The position numbers and the translations under genes are program-made. A stretch of 57,940 bases of DNA from Pseudomonas koreensis (GTDB lineage: Bacteria; Pseudomonadota; Gammaproteobacteria; Pseudomonadales; Pseudomonadaceae). This document shows positions 49,978 through 57,940 of this stretch, one piece after another. The notes beneath the pieces were generated by a model that saw only the letters and a program-made list of their open reading frames with translations, searched no databases and was not told the origin of the DNA. The stretch is taken from contig NZ_JAOEJU010000033.1 in NCBI RefSeq assembly GCF_025447595.1, forward strand, positions 1 to 57,940, read 5' to 3'. Position 1 is the stretch's first letter; each line of letters begins with the position of its first letter.

Positions 49978-50385
49978 ATGTCCCATACTTCGAAAATCGG
50001 CAAAAACTCCCTTGGCCTGGTCGGTGCCGTACTGGCCGGCGGCCTGATGCTGTCCGGCTCGGTGTTCGCCGCGCAACCTTTGGCCCAAGGCTACATGGTC
50101 GCCTCGGCCGAGACCTCGGTGAAAACCCCGGAAGGCAAATGCGGTGAAGGCAAATGCGGCGATGCGTCGATGGCCAAGACCGACACCGATGGCGACGGCA
50201 AGGTCTCTCGCGCCGAGTTCCTGAAGGTCGCGCCGAAGTCCGACTTCGACAAGATCGACACCAACCACGACGGCTTCATCGACGAGCAAGAGGCGTACAA
50301 CAACGTCAAAGCCAACTTCGAAGCCAACGGCAAGAAAATGCCGAAAGGTCTGTTCGAACACCTGAAAGACCAGGACGGTGTCTGA
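49978..50385 (+). CDS. Exported EF-hand protein with HvfA-like EGKCG motifs
   Basis: The 135-residue protein has a signal peptide (about residues 1-32, ending SVFAA) and the segment QPLAQGYMVASAE (33-45). Two tandem EGKCG pentapeptides follow (residues 52-61), then two EF-hand loops: DTDGDGKVSRAE (69-80) and DTNHDGFIDEQE (94-105). All calcium-chelating positions are suitable. The signal, LxxGYMVA and EGKCG pattern is that of HvfA-type precursors, whose EGKCG cysteines are modified by an MNIO/DUF692 enzyme to bind copper. No such enzyme is adjacent. GAAGGAGA precedes the ATG. Confidence 0.85.
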   Translation: MSHTSKIGKNSLGLVGAVLAGGLMLSGSVFAAQPLAQGYMVASAETSVKTPEGKCGEGKCGDASMAKTDTDGDGKVSRAEFLKVAPKSDFDKIDTNHDGFIDEQEAYNNVKANFEANGKKMPKGLFEHLKDQDGV

Positions 50386-50407
50386 TTTCTCAGACGCCCG
50401 ACAAAAC

Positions 50408-50444
50408 AAAGCCGCGTCTTCTCCGACGAGAAGCGCGGCTTTTT
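50408..50444. terminator. Bidirectional terminator between the EF-hand and chemoreceptor genes
   Basis: AAAGCCGCG...CGCGGCTTT encloses a second stem CTTCTC/GAGAAG, with A-runs and T-runs on the two sides. The flanking genes are convergent. Confidence 0.88.
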
Positions 50445-50457
50445 CACGCCTGCATGA

Positions 50458-52083
50458 TTACAGCTGGAAGCGTCGCACCATGCCTTGCAGGGCATTGGCC
50501 AGTTGCGACAGTTCATGGCTCGACGCGTTGGTTTGATCGGCACCCGCCGCCGAGCGCACCGACAGATCGCGAATGTTCACCAGATTTCGATCTACTTCCC
50601 GCGCCACTTGCGCCTGTTCTTCGGCGGCGCTGGCGATCACCAGATTGCGCTCGTGGATTTCGTGTACCGAGGCCGTGATCGTCTGCAACGCTTCACCGGC
50701 CCGCTCGGCCAGCACCAGGGTGGTGGCGGCGCGCGAGGCACTGGCCTGCATCGACTCCAGCGCCAGGCTTGAACCGTTGCGCATGCCCTGCACCATCTGC
50801 TCGATTTCCTGGGTCGATTGCTGTGTGCGATAAGCCAGCGCGCGGACTTCGTCGGCGACCACCGCAAACCCGCGTCCACTCTCCCCGGCCCGGGCCGCTT
50901 CAATGGCAGCGTTGAGTGCCAACAGGTTGGTCTGTTCAGCGATCGCACGAATCACGTCCAGCACTTTGCCGATGTCTTGCGACTGGTTAGCCAGTGATTG
51001 CACCAGCTCGCCGGTGTGTTCGACTTCGCTCGCCAAGGCGTTGATGGCGCTCGCGGTTTCGCTGACACGTTCCTGTCCCAGTTGTGCCGACTCGCTGGAT
51101 TGACGGGTAGCGTCGGACGTCGACACCGCATTGCGGGCGACTTCCTCGACCGCCGTGGTCATCTCGTTAACGGCAATGGCGGCCTGTTCGATTTCGTTGT
51201 TCTGTTGTTGCAGTCCTTGCGTGCTGTCGTGGGTGACCGCGCTCAGTTCGTCGGAAGCGGTCGCCAGTTGCGTGGCCGAACCGCTGATGCCTTGCAGGGT
51301 TTCGCGCAGGTTCTGCTGCATGGTCGCCAACGCCTTGAGCAAGCGGCTGACTTCATCGTTGCCGTGGGTTTCGATCGGGCGGGTCAGATCACCTTTGGCG
51401 ACGTGTTCAGCAGCGTCGACGGCGGCGCTCAGGGGGCGAACGATGCTGCGGGTCAGCAACATGGCCAGAGCTACGGTTGCCAGTGCCGCCAGAGCGATGA
51501 ACAAAGTCACGATGGTGCGCGAGGTATCGTAATGGGCGGCTGAGTTCTGGCTTTCGGCGGCGACCTGCCGGGCGAACAGATCCGCCAGGTCGTTGAGTTG
51601 TTTGCCGGAGCCGTCGACCACGGTTTTCATGTCGACCAGCAGCAGTTTGGTCAGCTCGTCACGCTTTCCTTGGTCGGCAAGGGTGAATGACTGTGCGATT
51701 CCGGTGCGATAGGCAGCGAAGGTTTTCTTGAACTGGTCATATATCTGCCGGCCTTCAGGTGTAGTGACCAGCCGATCGTAGGCCGCGATTTTCTCGCTCA
51801 ATTCCTTGTCTCGGGTGTCCATCTGGCTGCGGTACGTGGCGATGTTGGCCGGATCCTGATCCAGCGCCATGCGCAGGGAGATAGTGCGAATGCGCAACAT
51901 GATCTCGCGAATCTCGTCGCCACCACGAATGCTCGGCAGCCACTGCGTCTCCACCGCCACTTCGCTGTCGCGGATGCTCGACATCTGCCCCAGCGCAAAC
52001 ACCCCGAGCAACGCCACCAGCACCGCGATGAGGGCAAATCCCAGAGCAGCGCGGGGAGCAATATTCAACTGACGAAGCAACAT
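50458..52083 (-). CDS. Methyl-accepting chemotaxis protein
   Basis: The 541-residue receptor has an N-terminal transmembrane helix (residues 10-32) and a four-helix-bundle periplasmic sensor (4HB_MCP type, about 33-188). The second helix (about 190-212, TIVTLFIALAALATVALAMLL) leads to HAMP and the signalling domain with hairpin tip VIRAIAEQTNLLALNAAIEAARAGE. The ligand is unknown. There is no C-terminal CheR-binding pentapeptide (it ends VRRFQL). It relays to CheA/CheW. Confidence 0.95.
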   Translation of the reverse strand: MLLRQLNIAPRAALGFALIAVLVALLGVFALGQMSSIRDSEVAVETQWLPSIRGGDEIREIMLRIRTISLRMALDQDPANIATYRSQMDTRDKELSEKIAAYDRLVTTPEGRQIYDQFKKTFAAYRTGIAQSFTLADQGKRDELTKLLLVDMKTVVDGSGKQLNDLADLFARQVAAESQNSAAHYDTSRTIVTLFIALAALATVALAMLLTRSIVRPLSAAVDAAEHVAKGDLTRPIETHGNDEVSRLLKALATMQQNLRETLQGISGSATQLATASDELSAVTHDSTQGLQQQNNEIEQAAIAVNEMTTAVEEVARNAVSTSDATRQSSESAQLGQERVSETASAINALASEVEHTGELVQSLANQSQDIGKVLDVIRAIAEQTNLLALNAAIEAARAGESGRGFAVVADEVRALAYRTQQSTQEIEQMVQGMRNGSSLALESMQASASRAATTLVLAERAGEALQTITASVHEIHERNLVIASAAEEQAQVAREVDRNLVNIRDLSVRSAAGADQTNASSHELSQLANALQGMVRRFQL

Positions 52084-52202
52084 GACGAACGCCCTTTTTC
52101 TTGTATTGGCAGAATTCAGGGGCGTTTTGATGCGGCAGGCCCCTTTGGTTAGCGGGCTATCGGCAAGTTGTACGATGACTTGAATGAAACATTTCCGGAG
52201 GG

Positions 52203-52237
52203 CAAAAAAAATCCCCGTATCTTTCGATACGAGGATT
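52203..52237 (-). terminator. Terminator of the tRNA cluster
   Basis: The stem is built from AATCC/GGATT and CGTATC/GATACG with a TTTC loop, and the minus-strand side is followed by eight T residues. It lies eight bases after the second tRNA-Pro. Confidence 0.85.
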
Positions 52238-52244
52238 ATTAATA

Positions 52245-52321
52245 TGGTCGGGGTAAGGGGATTCGAACTCCTGACATCCTGCTCCCAAAGCAGGCGCGCT
52301 ACCGGACTGCGCTATACCCCG
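52245..52321 (-). tRNA. tRNA-Pro (UGG)
   Basis: The 77-nucleotide cloverleaf has acceptor stem CGGGGTA/TACCCCG, anticodon loop TTTGGGA (anticodon TGG), T-arm GTTCGAATC and an encoded CCA. It is identical to the copy at 52500-52576. Confidence 0.97.
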
Positions 52322-52323
52322 GT

Positions 52324-52354
52324 AAAAAAAAGGCGATCTTTCAAAGATCGCCTT
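52324..52354 (-). terminator. Terminator between tRNA-Lys and the last tRNA-Pro
   Basis: The perfect stem AAGGCGATCTTT/AAAGATCGCCTT is followed on the minus strand by eight T residues. It splits the cluster, so the last tRNA-Pro needs readthrough or its own promoter. Confidence 0.8.
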
Positions 52355-52418
52355 CTTCGATCAGCGCTTTTGGCCTCTGATCTTAAGATTCGATCCCAGT
52401 GTTACCTGGTTTCAAAAA

Positions 52419-52494
52419 TGGTGGGTCGTGTGGGATTCGAACCTACGACCAATTGGTTAAAAGCCAACTGCTCTACCAACTGAGCTAACGACCC
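52419..52494 (-). tRNA. tRNA-Lys (UUU)
   Basis: The 76-nucleotide cloverleaf has acceptor stem GGGTCGT/ACGACCC, anticodon loop CTTTTAA (anticodon TTT) and an encoded CCA. Confidence 0.97.
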
Positions 52495-52499
52495 AAAAA

Positions 52500-52576
52500 T
52501 GGTCGGGGTAAGGGGATTCGAACTCCTGACATCCTGCTCCCAAAGCAGGCGCGCTACCGGACTGCGCTATACCCCG
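52500..52576 (-). tRNA. tRNA-Pro (UGG), first copy
   Basis: This 77-nucleotide tRNA is identical in sequence to 52245-52321. Anticodon is TGG and CCA is encoded. It lies five bases upstream of tRNA-Lys and nine bases after tRNA-Asn. Confidence 0.97.
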
Positions 52577-52585
52577 GCTTGAAAT

Positions 52586-52661
52586 TGGCTCCGTGACCAG
52601 GACTCGAACCTGGGACCCAATGATTAACAGTCATTTGCTCTACCGACTGAGCTATCACGGA
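52586..52661 (-). tRNA. tRNA-Asn (GUU)
   Basis: The 76-nucleotide cloverleaf has acceptor stem TCCGTGA/TCACGGA, anticodon loop with GTT and an encoded CCA. It is the first gene of the leftward cluster. Confidence 0.97.
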
Positions 52662-52745
52662 ACTACATATTTCAATTTACAACGGTGAAACTTGCAGCTT
52701 CTCGACTTCGTCCGCATCGCTGCGTTCGTGTGTCTGAGGCGCGCT

Positions 52746-52773
52746 ATTCTACAACCTAGAACACCTCTGTCAA
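52746..52773 (-). promoter_or_regulatory. tRNA cluster promoter with GC-rich discriminator
   Basis: On the minus strand TTGACA (perfect -35), 16 bases and TAGAAT are followed by AGCGCGCCTC. Such a discriminator is typical of stringently controlled stable RNA promoters, on which DksA and ppGpp act. The start is near 52739, about 78 bases before tRNA-Asn. Confidence 0.88.
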
Positions 52774-52905
52774 CCCCCTAAATTGCTTTCAAGTTAATGA
52801 TTTGCAACTTATTTCAGATTTCTGCTCAGTGAGCTGAAACCCTGTGGGTGACTGACTGCGGGGCGCACTTTACAAGCCTTTTCCTTTGAGTTCAACAGCC
52901 TGGCG

Positions 52906-52934
52906 AAAAAAAAGGCCTCGCAATGCGAGGCCTT
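52906..52934 (-). terminator. clpB terminator
   Basis: The stem AAGGCCTCG/CGAGGCCTT with a short loop is followed on the minus strand by eight T residues, 24 bases after the clpB stop. Confidence 0.92.
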
Positions 52935-52957
52935 GATTACTTCAACACCGTCGAGCG

Positions 52958-55522
52958 TCAGTTGAACGTGATCTCGTCGTTCTCTACGACGCCGGTCGCG
53001 GTCTCGCCCGGCAGGAAACGTCCCGACAGAATCAACTGCGCCAACGGGTTCTCGATCCAGCGCTGGATCGCACGCTTCAGCGGTCGTGCGCCATAGACCG
53101 GGTCGTAACCGACGGCAATCAGCTTGTCCATCGCCTCCGGGCTCAGTTCCAGCTTCAGCTCGCGCTCGGCCAGACGGCTGCGCAGACGGCCCAGCTGGAT
53201 CTCGGTAATGCCCGCGATCTGATCCCGCGCCAATGGCTCGAAGATCACCACTTCGTCGACCCGGTTGATGAACTCCGGACGGAAGTGGGTGGAAATCGCG
53301 TCCATCACCGCTGCACGTTGCGCTTCACGATCGCCTACCAGTTCCTGGATCTGCATCGAACCGAGGTTGGAGGTCATGACGATCACGGTATTGCGGAAGT
53401 CCACCGTGCGGCCGTGACTGTCGGTCAGGCGTCCATCCTCCAGCACTTGCAACAGGATGTTGAACACATCCGGGTGCGCCTTCTCGACTTCGTCCAGCAG
53501 GATCACCGAGTAAGGCTTGCGCCGTACCGCTTCGGTCAGGTAACCGCCCTCTTCATAACCGACGTAGCCTGGTGGCGCACCGATCAGCCGTGCCACGGAA
53601 TGTTTCTCCATGAACTCGGACATGTCGATCCGCACCATCGCCTCTTCCGTATCGAAGAGGAATTCGGCCAGCGCCTTGCACAGCTCGGTTTTACCGACAC
53701 CGGTCGGGCCGAGGAACATGAACGAGCCGCTCGGGCGATTCGGGTCGGACAGCCCGGCACGGGAACGCCGCACCGCGTTGGCCACGGCAACCACCGCTTC
53801 GTCCTGGCCGATCACGCGTTGATGCAACAAGCTTTCCATCTTCATCAGCTTGTCGCGCTCGCCTTCGAGCATTTTCGACACTGGAATACCGGTCCACTTC
53901 GAAACGACTTCGGCGATTTCCTCTTCGGTCACCTTGCTGCGCAGCAACTGGTTTTCGCTCTTGCCGTGCTGGTCGACCATTTGCAGGCTGCGCTCCAGAT
54001 CCGGGATCACCCCGTACTGCAACTCGGCCATGCGGTTCAGGTCGCCTTTACGGCGCGCGGCTTCCAGTTCCTGACGGGACTGTTCGATCTTCTGCTGAAT
54101 CTGCGCAGAACCCTGCACCTCGGCTTTTTCCGAGTTCCAGATTTCTTCCAGGTCCGAATACTCCCGCTCGTGGCGGACGATTTCTTCCTGGAGTTTTTCC
54201 AGGCGTTTGATCGCCGCTTCGTCGCTTTCTTTCTTCAGGGCCTGAGATTCAACTTTCAGTTGAATCAGGCGCCGCTCCAGACGATCCAGCACTTCCGGCT
54301 TGGAGTCGATCTCCATGCGGATGCGGCTGGCCGCTTCGTCGATCAGGTCGATCGCCTTGTCCGGCAGCTGCCGGTCAGTGATGTAGCGGTGGCTGAGCTT
54401 GGCCGCCGCGATAATCGCGCCGTCAGTGATCGCCACCTTGTGGTGAACCTCGTAACGCTCTTTGAGGCCACGCAGGATCGCGATGGTGTCTTCTTCGCTC
54501 GGCTCATCCACCAGTACTTTCTGGAAGCGCCGCTCGAGGGCCGCGTCCTTCTCTATATATTGGCGGTACTCGTTGAGCGTAGTTGCGCCGACGCAATGCA
54601 ACTCACCACGGGCCAGCGCCGGTTTGAGCATGTTGCCGGCGTCCATCGAGCCTTCGCCCTTGCCGGCGCCGACCATGGTGTGCAGTTCGTCGATGAACAG
54701 AATGATCTGCCCTTCCTGCTTCGACAGCTCGTTGAGCAGCGCTTTCAGGCGCTCTTCGAACTCGCCGCGATATTTGGCACCGGCAATCAGCGCCCCCATA
54801 TCGAGGGACAGCAGACGTTTGCCGCGCAGGCCATCCGGCACTTCGCCATTGATGATGCGCTGGGCCAGCCCTTCGGCAATTGCGGTTTTACCCACGCCAG
54901 GCTCACCGATCAGCACCGGGTTGTTCTTGGTGCGGCGTTGCAGAACCTGAATGGTGCGACGGATCTCGTCGTCACGGCCGATCACCGGATCGAGTTTGCC
55001 GTCTTCGGCGCGCTTGGTCAGGTCGACGGTGTATTTATCCAGCGCCTGACGCGACTCTTCGTGGTTGGCGTCATTGACCGCCTCGCCACCGCGCAGGTTG
55101 TTGATTGCATTCTCCAGGGCTTTTTTGCTCACGCCCTGGCCGAGCAGCAACTTGCCAAGCTTGCTGTTCTCGTCCATCGCGGCGAGCAGCACCAGCTCGC
55201 TGGAAATGAACTGGTCGCCCTTCTGCTGGGCCAGACGGTCGGCCTGGTTGAGCAGACGCGCCAGATCCTGCGACATGTTCACGTCGCCGGTCGGGTTCTG
55301 GATTTTCGGTAATTGATCGAGCTCTTTGGTCAGCTCTTTACGCAAGCTGTTGACGTCGAAGCCCACCTGCATCAACAGGGGTTTGATCGAACCACCCTGC
55401 TGTTCAAGCATGGCTTGCATCAAATGCGCCGGCTCGATGGCCGGATGATCGTGGCCGACAGCCAGGGATTGGGCATCGGACAACGCCAACTGCAATTTGC
55501 TGGTTAAACGGTCTATACGCAT
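52958..55522 (-). CDS. clpB: ATP-dependent chaperone ClpB
   Basis: The 854-residue Hsp100 disaggregase has an N-terminal Clp repeat domain and a first AAA+ module with GEPGVGKTAIAEGLA (about residues 206-220). A coiled-coil middle domain (about 410-525) follows, then a second AAA+ module with GPTGVGKTELCKALAEFL and a C-terminal domain. There is no IGF/IGL loop for ClpP, so it works with DnaK rather than with a protease. AAGGAAGGTG precedes the ATG. It has a heat-shock promoter. Confidence 0.97.
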   Translation of the reverse strand: MRIDRLTSKLQLALSDAQSLAVGHDHPAIEPAHLMQAMLEQQGGSIKPLLMQVGFDVNSLRKELTKELDQLPKIQNPTGDVNMSQDLARLLNQADRLAQQKGDQFISSELVLLAAMDENSKLGKLLLGQGVSKKALENAINNLRGGEAVNDANHEESRQALDKYTVDLTKRAEDGKLDPVIGRDDEIRRTIQVLQRRTKNNPVLIGEPGVGKTAIAEGLAQRIINGEVPDGLRGKRLLSLDMGALIAGAKYRGEFEERLKALLNELSKQEGQIILFIDELHTMVGAGKGEGSMDAGNMLKPALARGELHCVGATTLNEYRQYIEKDAALERRFQKVLVDEPSEEDTIAILRGLKERYEVHHKVAITDGAIIAAAKLSHRYITDRQLPDKAIDLIDEAASRIRMEIDSKPEVLDRLERRLIQLKVESQALKKESDEAAIKRLEKLQEEIVRHEREYSDLEEIWNSEKAEVQGSAQIQQKIEQSRQELEAARRKGDLNRMAELQYGVIPDLERSLQMVDQHGKSENQLLRSKVTEEEIAEVVSKWTGIPVSKMLEGERDKLMKMESLLHQRVIGQDEAVVAVANAVRRSRAGLSDPNRPSGSFMFLGPTGVGKTELCKALAEFLFDTEEAMVRIDMSEFMEKHSVARLIGAPPGYVGYEEGGYLTEAVRRKPYSVILLDEVEKAHPDVFNILLQVLEDGRLTDSHGRTVDFRNTVIVMTSNLGSMQIQELVGDREAQRAAVMDAISTHFRPEFINRVDEVVIFEPLARDQIAGITEIQLGRLRSRLAERELKLELSPEAMDKLIAVGYDPVYGARPLKRAIQRWIENPLAQLILSGRFLPGETATGVVENDEITFN

Positions 55523-55592
55523 GGGTCACCTTCCTTTTGAGCAGGCCGGACCTAAAAACCATCCTGAATAAAGAAACCTGCCAGATACCGCT

Positions 55593-55622
55593 ATAGATGC
55601 GGTCGATTCTGGAAGATTCAAG
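55593..55622 (-). promoter_or_regulatory. Sigma32-type heat-shock promoter of clpB
   Basis: On the minus strand CTTGAAT, 13 bases and CCGCATCTAT match the heat-shock consensus CTTGAAA-N11-16-CCCATNT. This gives a leader of about 63 bases before the ATG. Confidence 0.72.
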
Positions 55623-55652
55623 CGTCAGAGGTGTGATGCAGATCAGGCAAGT

Positions 55653-56375
55653 CTAGCGGGTGAGCCAAACCAGGGAGGCGAAGCGACCAGTGCGCGATGC
55701 ACGGCGATAAGAGAAGAAGCGCGGATCGGTCACGGTACAGAAACCGCCGCCATAAACAGCGGTGACACCACGAACCGCCAGACGCAGCCGTGCCAGCTTA
55801 TAGATGTCGGCCATGAACTTGCCGGCGTTGTGGCTCGGGACAAAGGCTGTCTCGGCTTCGGGCAATTGATTGATGAAGATTTCCCGGACTTCCGGGCCGA
55901 CTTCGAAAGCTTGCGGGCCGATAGCCGGGCCGAGCCAGACCAGTACGTCTTCGGCTGGCACATCCAGGCTTTCGAGGGTGGCTTCCAGCACGCCGGCCGC
56001 CAGTCCACGCCAACCGGCATGAGCCGCAGCAACGCGAGTACCGGCACGGTCGCAGAACAGCGCCGGCAGGCAATCGGCTGTCATTGCCGCACAAGCAATT
56101 CCAGGAGTATCCGTCCAACTCGCGTCGGCCGTGGCCACCACGGACGGATCAGCATGCGCCACGGCAATCCCGTGCACTTGCTGCAACCAGGCAGGCTTTA
56201 TAGAGAAATGTTCGGTCAGGCGCCGACGGTTTTCGGCGACGGCCTCAGGATGGTCATCGACATGATCGCCCAGGTTGAGGCTGTCGAACGGCGCCTCGCT
56301 GACGCCGCCCTCGCGGGTGGTGACACAGGCCTTGACGCTGGCCGGCGCGGGCCAGTCCGGCGTCAGCCAGTTCAT
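55653..56375 (-). CDS. pgeF: Peptidoglycan editing factor PgeF (YfiH, DUF152)
   Basis: The 240-residue YfiH family protein has the metal or active-site residues of the family in QQVHG, MTADCLPALF and AAHAGWRGLAAGVLE. Members are called polyphenol oxidases or purine nucleoside phosphorylases. In E. coli the protein removes L-Ser-containing errors from peptidoglycan precursors. The start at 56375 overlaps the rluD stop (ATGA), so the two are coupled. Confidence 0.9.
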   Translation of the reverse strand: MNWLTPDWPAPASVKACVTTREGGVSEAPFDSLNLGDHVDDHPEAVAENRRRLTEHFSIKPAWLQQVHGIAVAHADPSVVATADASWTDTPGIACAAMTADCLPALFCDRAGTRVAAAHAGWRGLAAGVLEATLESLDVPAEDVLVWLGPAIGPQAFEVGPEVREIFINQLPEAETAFVPSHNAGKFMADIYKLARLRLAVRGVTAVYGGGFCTVTDPRFFSYRRASRTGRFASLVWLTR

Positions 56376-57334
56376 CCGACGAATGCCTCGCGATCCTGCT
56401 TGAGCAGGGTCAGCAGCCACACCAGATCTTCCGGCAGCGGCGATTCCCAGCTCATGCGCTCACCGGTGGTCGGATGATCCAGCTCAAGGAATCGCGCATG
56501 CAGAGCCTGACGCGGGAAGTGCTTGAGGGATTCGACCATGGTCTGGCTCGCGGCCGGCGGAATGCGGAAACGACCGCCGTACGCCGGGTCGCCGACCAAC
56601 GGGAAGTTGATGTGCGCCATGTGCACGCGAATCTGGTGAGTACGACCGGTTTCCAGCTTCACCCGTACGTGAGTGTGGGAACGGAAGCGTTCCAGCACGC
56701 GGTAGTGGCTGACGGCCGGCTTGCCGCCTTCCATCACCGCCATGCGCTGACGCTGCTGGCCGTGGCGGCCGATCGGGGCATTGATCTTGCCACCGGCGGT
56801 CACCACGCCGATCACGATGCACTCGTAGATCCGGCTGACGCTGCGGCTTTGTAGCTGGGCGACCAGCTTGGTCTGCGCCTGAATGGTCTTGGCCACCACC
56901 ATCAGACCGGTGGTGTCCTTGTCCAGACGATGCACAATACCGGCGCGCGGGACATTGATGATATCCGGCACGTGGTGCAACAAGGCGTTGAGCAAGGTGC
57001 CATCAGCGTGACCGGCAGCCGGGTGCACCACCAGGCCCGCAGGCTTGTTGATCACCAGAATGTCGTCGTCTTCATAGACGATGTCGAGTTCGATGTCCTG
57101 AGCGACCCATTCACCCTGGGCCTCCTGCTCGGCAGTGAGCTCAAGGATGGCACCGCCATGAACGATGTCGCGCGGGCGGATGACCGCCCCGTCCACAGTC
57201 AGGCGACCTTCTTTGATCCAGGCGGAAAGGCGCGAGCGCGAGTGCTCGGCGAAGAGTTGGGCGGCGACTTGATCGAGGCGTTGGCCGCCCAATTCGGACG
57301 GCACCTCTGCGCGAAGTTCAATTTTATCGGACAT
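56372..57334 (-). CDS. rluD: 23S rRNA pseudouridine(1911/1915/1917) synthase
   Basis: The 320-residue RluD has an N-terminal S4 RNA-binding domain (about residues 16-75: QRLDQVAAQLFAEHSRSRLSAWIKEG) and a catalytic domain with the aspartate in GIVHRLDKDTTGLMVV (about residue 140). It modifies helix 69 of 23S rRNA and is needed for efficient ribosome assembly. It is divergent from bamD, with about 150 bases between the starts. Confidence 0.95.
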   Translation of the reverse strand: MSDKIELRAEVPSELGGQRLDQVAAQLFAEHSRSRLSAWIKEGRLTVDGAVIRPRDIVHGGAILELTAEQEAQGEWVAQDIELDIVYEDDDILVINKPAGLVVHPAAGHADGTLLNALLHHVPDIINVPRAGIVHRLDKDTTGLMVVAKTIQAQTKLVAQLQSRSVSRIYECIVIGVVTAGGKINAPIGRHGQQRQRMAVMEGGKPAVSHYRVLERFRSHTHVRVKLETGRTHQIRVHMAHINFPLVGDPAYGGRFRIPPAASQTMVESLKHFPRQALHARFLELDHPTTGERMSWESPLPEDLVWLLTLLKQDREAFVG

Positions 57335-57486
57335 GCTCGGACTGGGCGTCGGCTACAGCCTTTGGTTTCGGCTGCGCGCTTGTGGTTAAATACGGCGTCT
57401 TTTGCCCCGGGGCTTTTCAACGGGGCGCTCATCATAACAGGACGGCCCCGCCCAAGACAGCGGCCGTCATAGGGACGCAAGCCGCC

Positions 57487-57940
57487 ATGCAAGTGAAACA
57501 CCTGCTGCTGATCGCCATCCTCGCATTGACCGCTGCTTGCTCATCGAAGGAAGTCGTAGACGAAAACCTGAGTGAAGCCGAGCTGTACCAGCAGGCTCAA
57601 CAGGACCTGGACAACAACAGCTACACCAGCGCCACAGCCAAGCTGAAGGCTCTGGAGTCGCGTTATCCGTTCGGTCGCTACGCCGATCAGGCGCAGCTGG
57701 AACTGATCTACGCCAACTACAAGAACGCCGAGCCGGAAGCTGCAAAATCCGCCGCCGAGCGTTTCATTCGTCTGCATCCGCAGCACCCGAACGTCGATTA
57801 CGCCTACTACCTGAAGGGTCTGACCTCGTTCGACCAGGACGTCGGCCTGCTGGCGCGTTTCCTGCCGCTGGACATGACCAAGCGTGACCCGGGTGCCGCC
57901 CGCGACTCCTACAACGAGTTCGCCCAGCTGACCAGCCGCT
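57487..57940 (+). CDS. bamD: Outer membrane protein assembly factor BamD (cut by window end)
   Basis: Only the first 151 codons are present. The lipobox LTAACSS places the lipidated cysteine at residue 18. TPR-like helices follow (ELYQQAQQDLDNNSYTSATAKLKALESRYPFGRYADQAQLELIYANY). BamD is the essential lipoprotein of the BAM complex that inserts outer membrane beta-barrels. It is also known as comL. The frame is open to the right edge. Confidence 0.95.
   Translation, partial: MQVKHLLLIAILALTAACSSKEVVDENLSEAELYQQAQQDLDNNSYTSATAKLKALESRYPFGRYADQAQLELIYANYKNAEPEAAKSAAERFIRLHPQHPNVDYAYYLKGLTSFDQDVGLLARFLPLDMTKRDPGAARDSYNEFAQLTSR

Noticed and set aside
52184..52483. A plus-strand frame containing GRVGFEPTTNWLKANCSTN-like sequence
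   Set aside because: This is the well-known spurious translation of the antisense strand of tRNA genes (tRNA-Lys and tRNA-Pro here).
53285..55312. A 675-codon open frame antisense to clpB
   Set aside because: It mirrors the clpB codons and has biased composition rich in His, Gln, Arg and Val. There is no ribosome site or known family.

Overview
The window is a stretch of core chromosome from a fluorescent-lineage Pseudomonas, most likely the P. fluorescens group. The evidence is the protein families, the high-GC codon use, the gene order, the Pseudomonas-specific RNAs (a PrrF-type and a CrcZ-type small RNA), the CbrX-CbrA-CbrB regulatory genes and interspersed REP/REPIN palindromes. From memory, gene order follows two P. 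aeruginosa blocks: about PA4690-PA4733 (rrn - msrQP - pssA - ilvCHI - mrcB - cbpA - prrF - phu - dksA - cbrAB - crcZ - pcnB - folK - panBC - pgi - acs), then about PA4525-PA4545 (pilABCD - coaE - yacG - ndh - tRNAs - clpB - pgeF - rluD - bamD). No prophage, transposase, integron or CRISPR array was seen.

Layout. 1-93: a strong leftward stable-RNA promoter, probably of an rRNA operon lying outside the window. 94-6482: leftward msrPQ (periplasmic methionine sulfoxide repair), pssA, and the branched-chain amino acid operon ilvI-ilvN-ilvC with a long leader. 6483-13749: envelope and housekeeping genes (DUF4124 protein, YqcC, TPR lipoprotein, mrcB, an APH-kinase fusion, pentapeptide protein, TfoX C-terminal protein, a CbpA-like cAMP-binding protein). 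13815-17631: an iron module made of one Fur-controlled PrrF sRNA and the heme ABC operon phuT-phuU-phuV with a ChaN-like lipoprotein, preceded by a second Fur box. 17686-21736: Rieske protein, sfsA, aminotransferase, dksA, gluQ. 21814-26953: cbrX-cbrA-cbrB followed by crcZ, which has a CbrB-type palindrome and a sigma54 promoter. These form the carbon catabolite control circuit that titrates Hfq/Crc. 27122-36354: pcnB-folK, panB-panC, pgi, acetyl-CoA synthetase and an rRNA methyltransferase, separated by REPINs.

36488-40258 holds a giant AsmA-like DUF748 protein, DUF2845 and BON-domain exported proteins. 40557-45832 is the type IV pilus biogenesis cluster: pilA, with its own sigma54 promoter, diverges from pilB-pilC-pilD-coaE-yacG. 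45839-49683 carries a conserved small protein, a CbiM-like permease, DUF1780, MOSC, DUF3094 and a type II NADH dehydrogenase. 49978-52083 holds an exported EF-hand protein that carries two EGKCG motifs, and a chemoreceptor. 52203-52773 is a tRNA cluster (Asn, Pro, Lys, Pro) with a stringent-type promoter and two terminators. 52958-57940 is clpB with a sigma32-type promoter, pgeF-rluD, and the start of bamD.

The most interesting observation is the EGKCG-containing EF-hand protein at 49978-50385. It looks like a fusion of an HvfA-type copper-binding RiPP precursor with two calcium-binding loops and has no modifying enzymes beside it. Other leads are the single prrF next to a heme operon that lacks phuS and phuR, the intact CbrB-crcZ control region, a perfectly centred nested dyad upstream of the BON gene, a hairpin that would cover the msrP ribosome binding site, and a structured ilvI leader.
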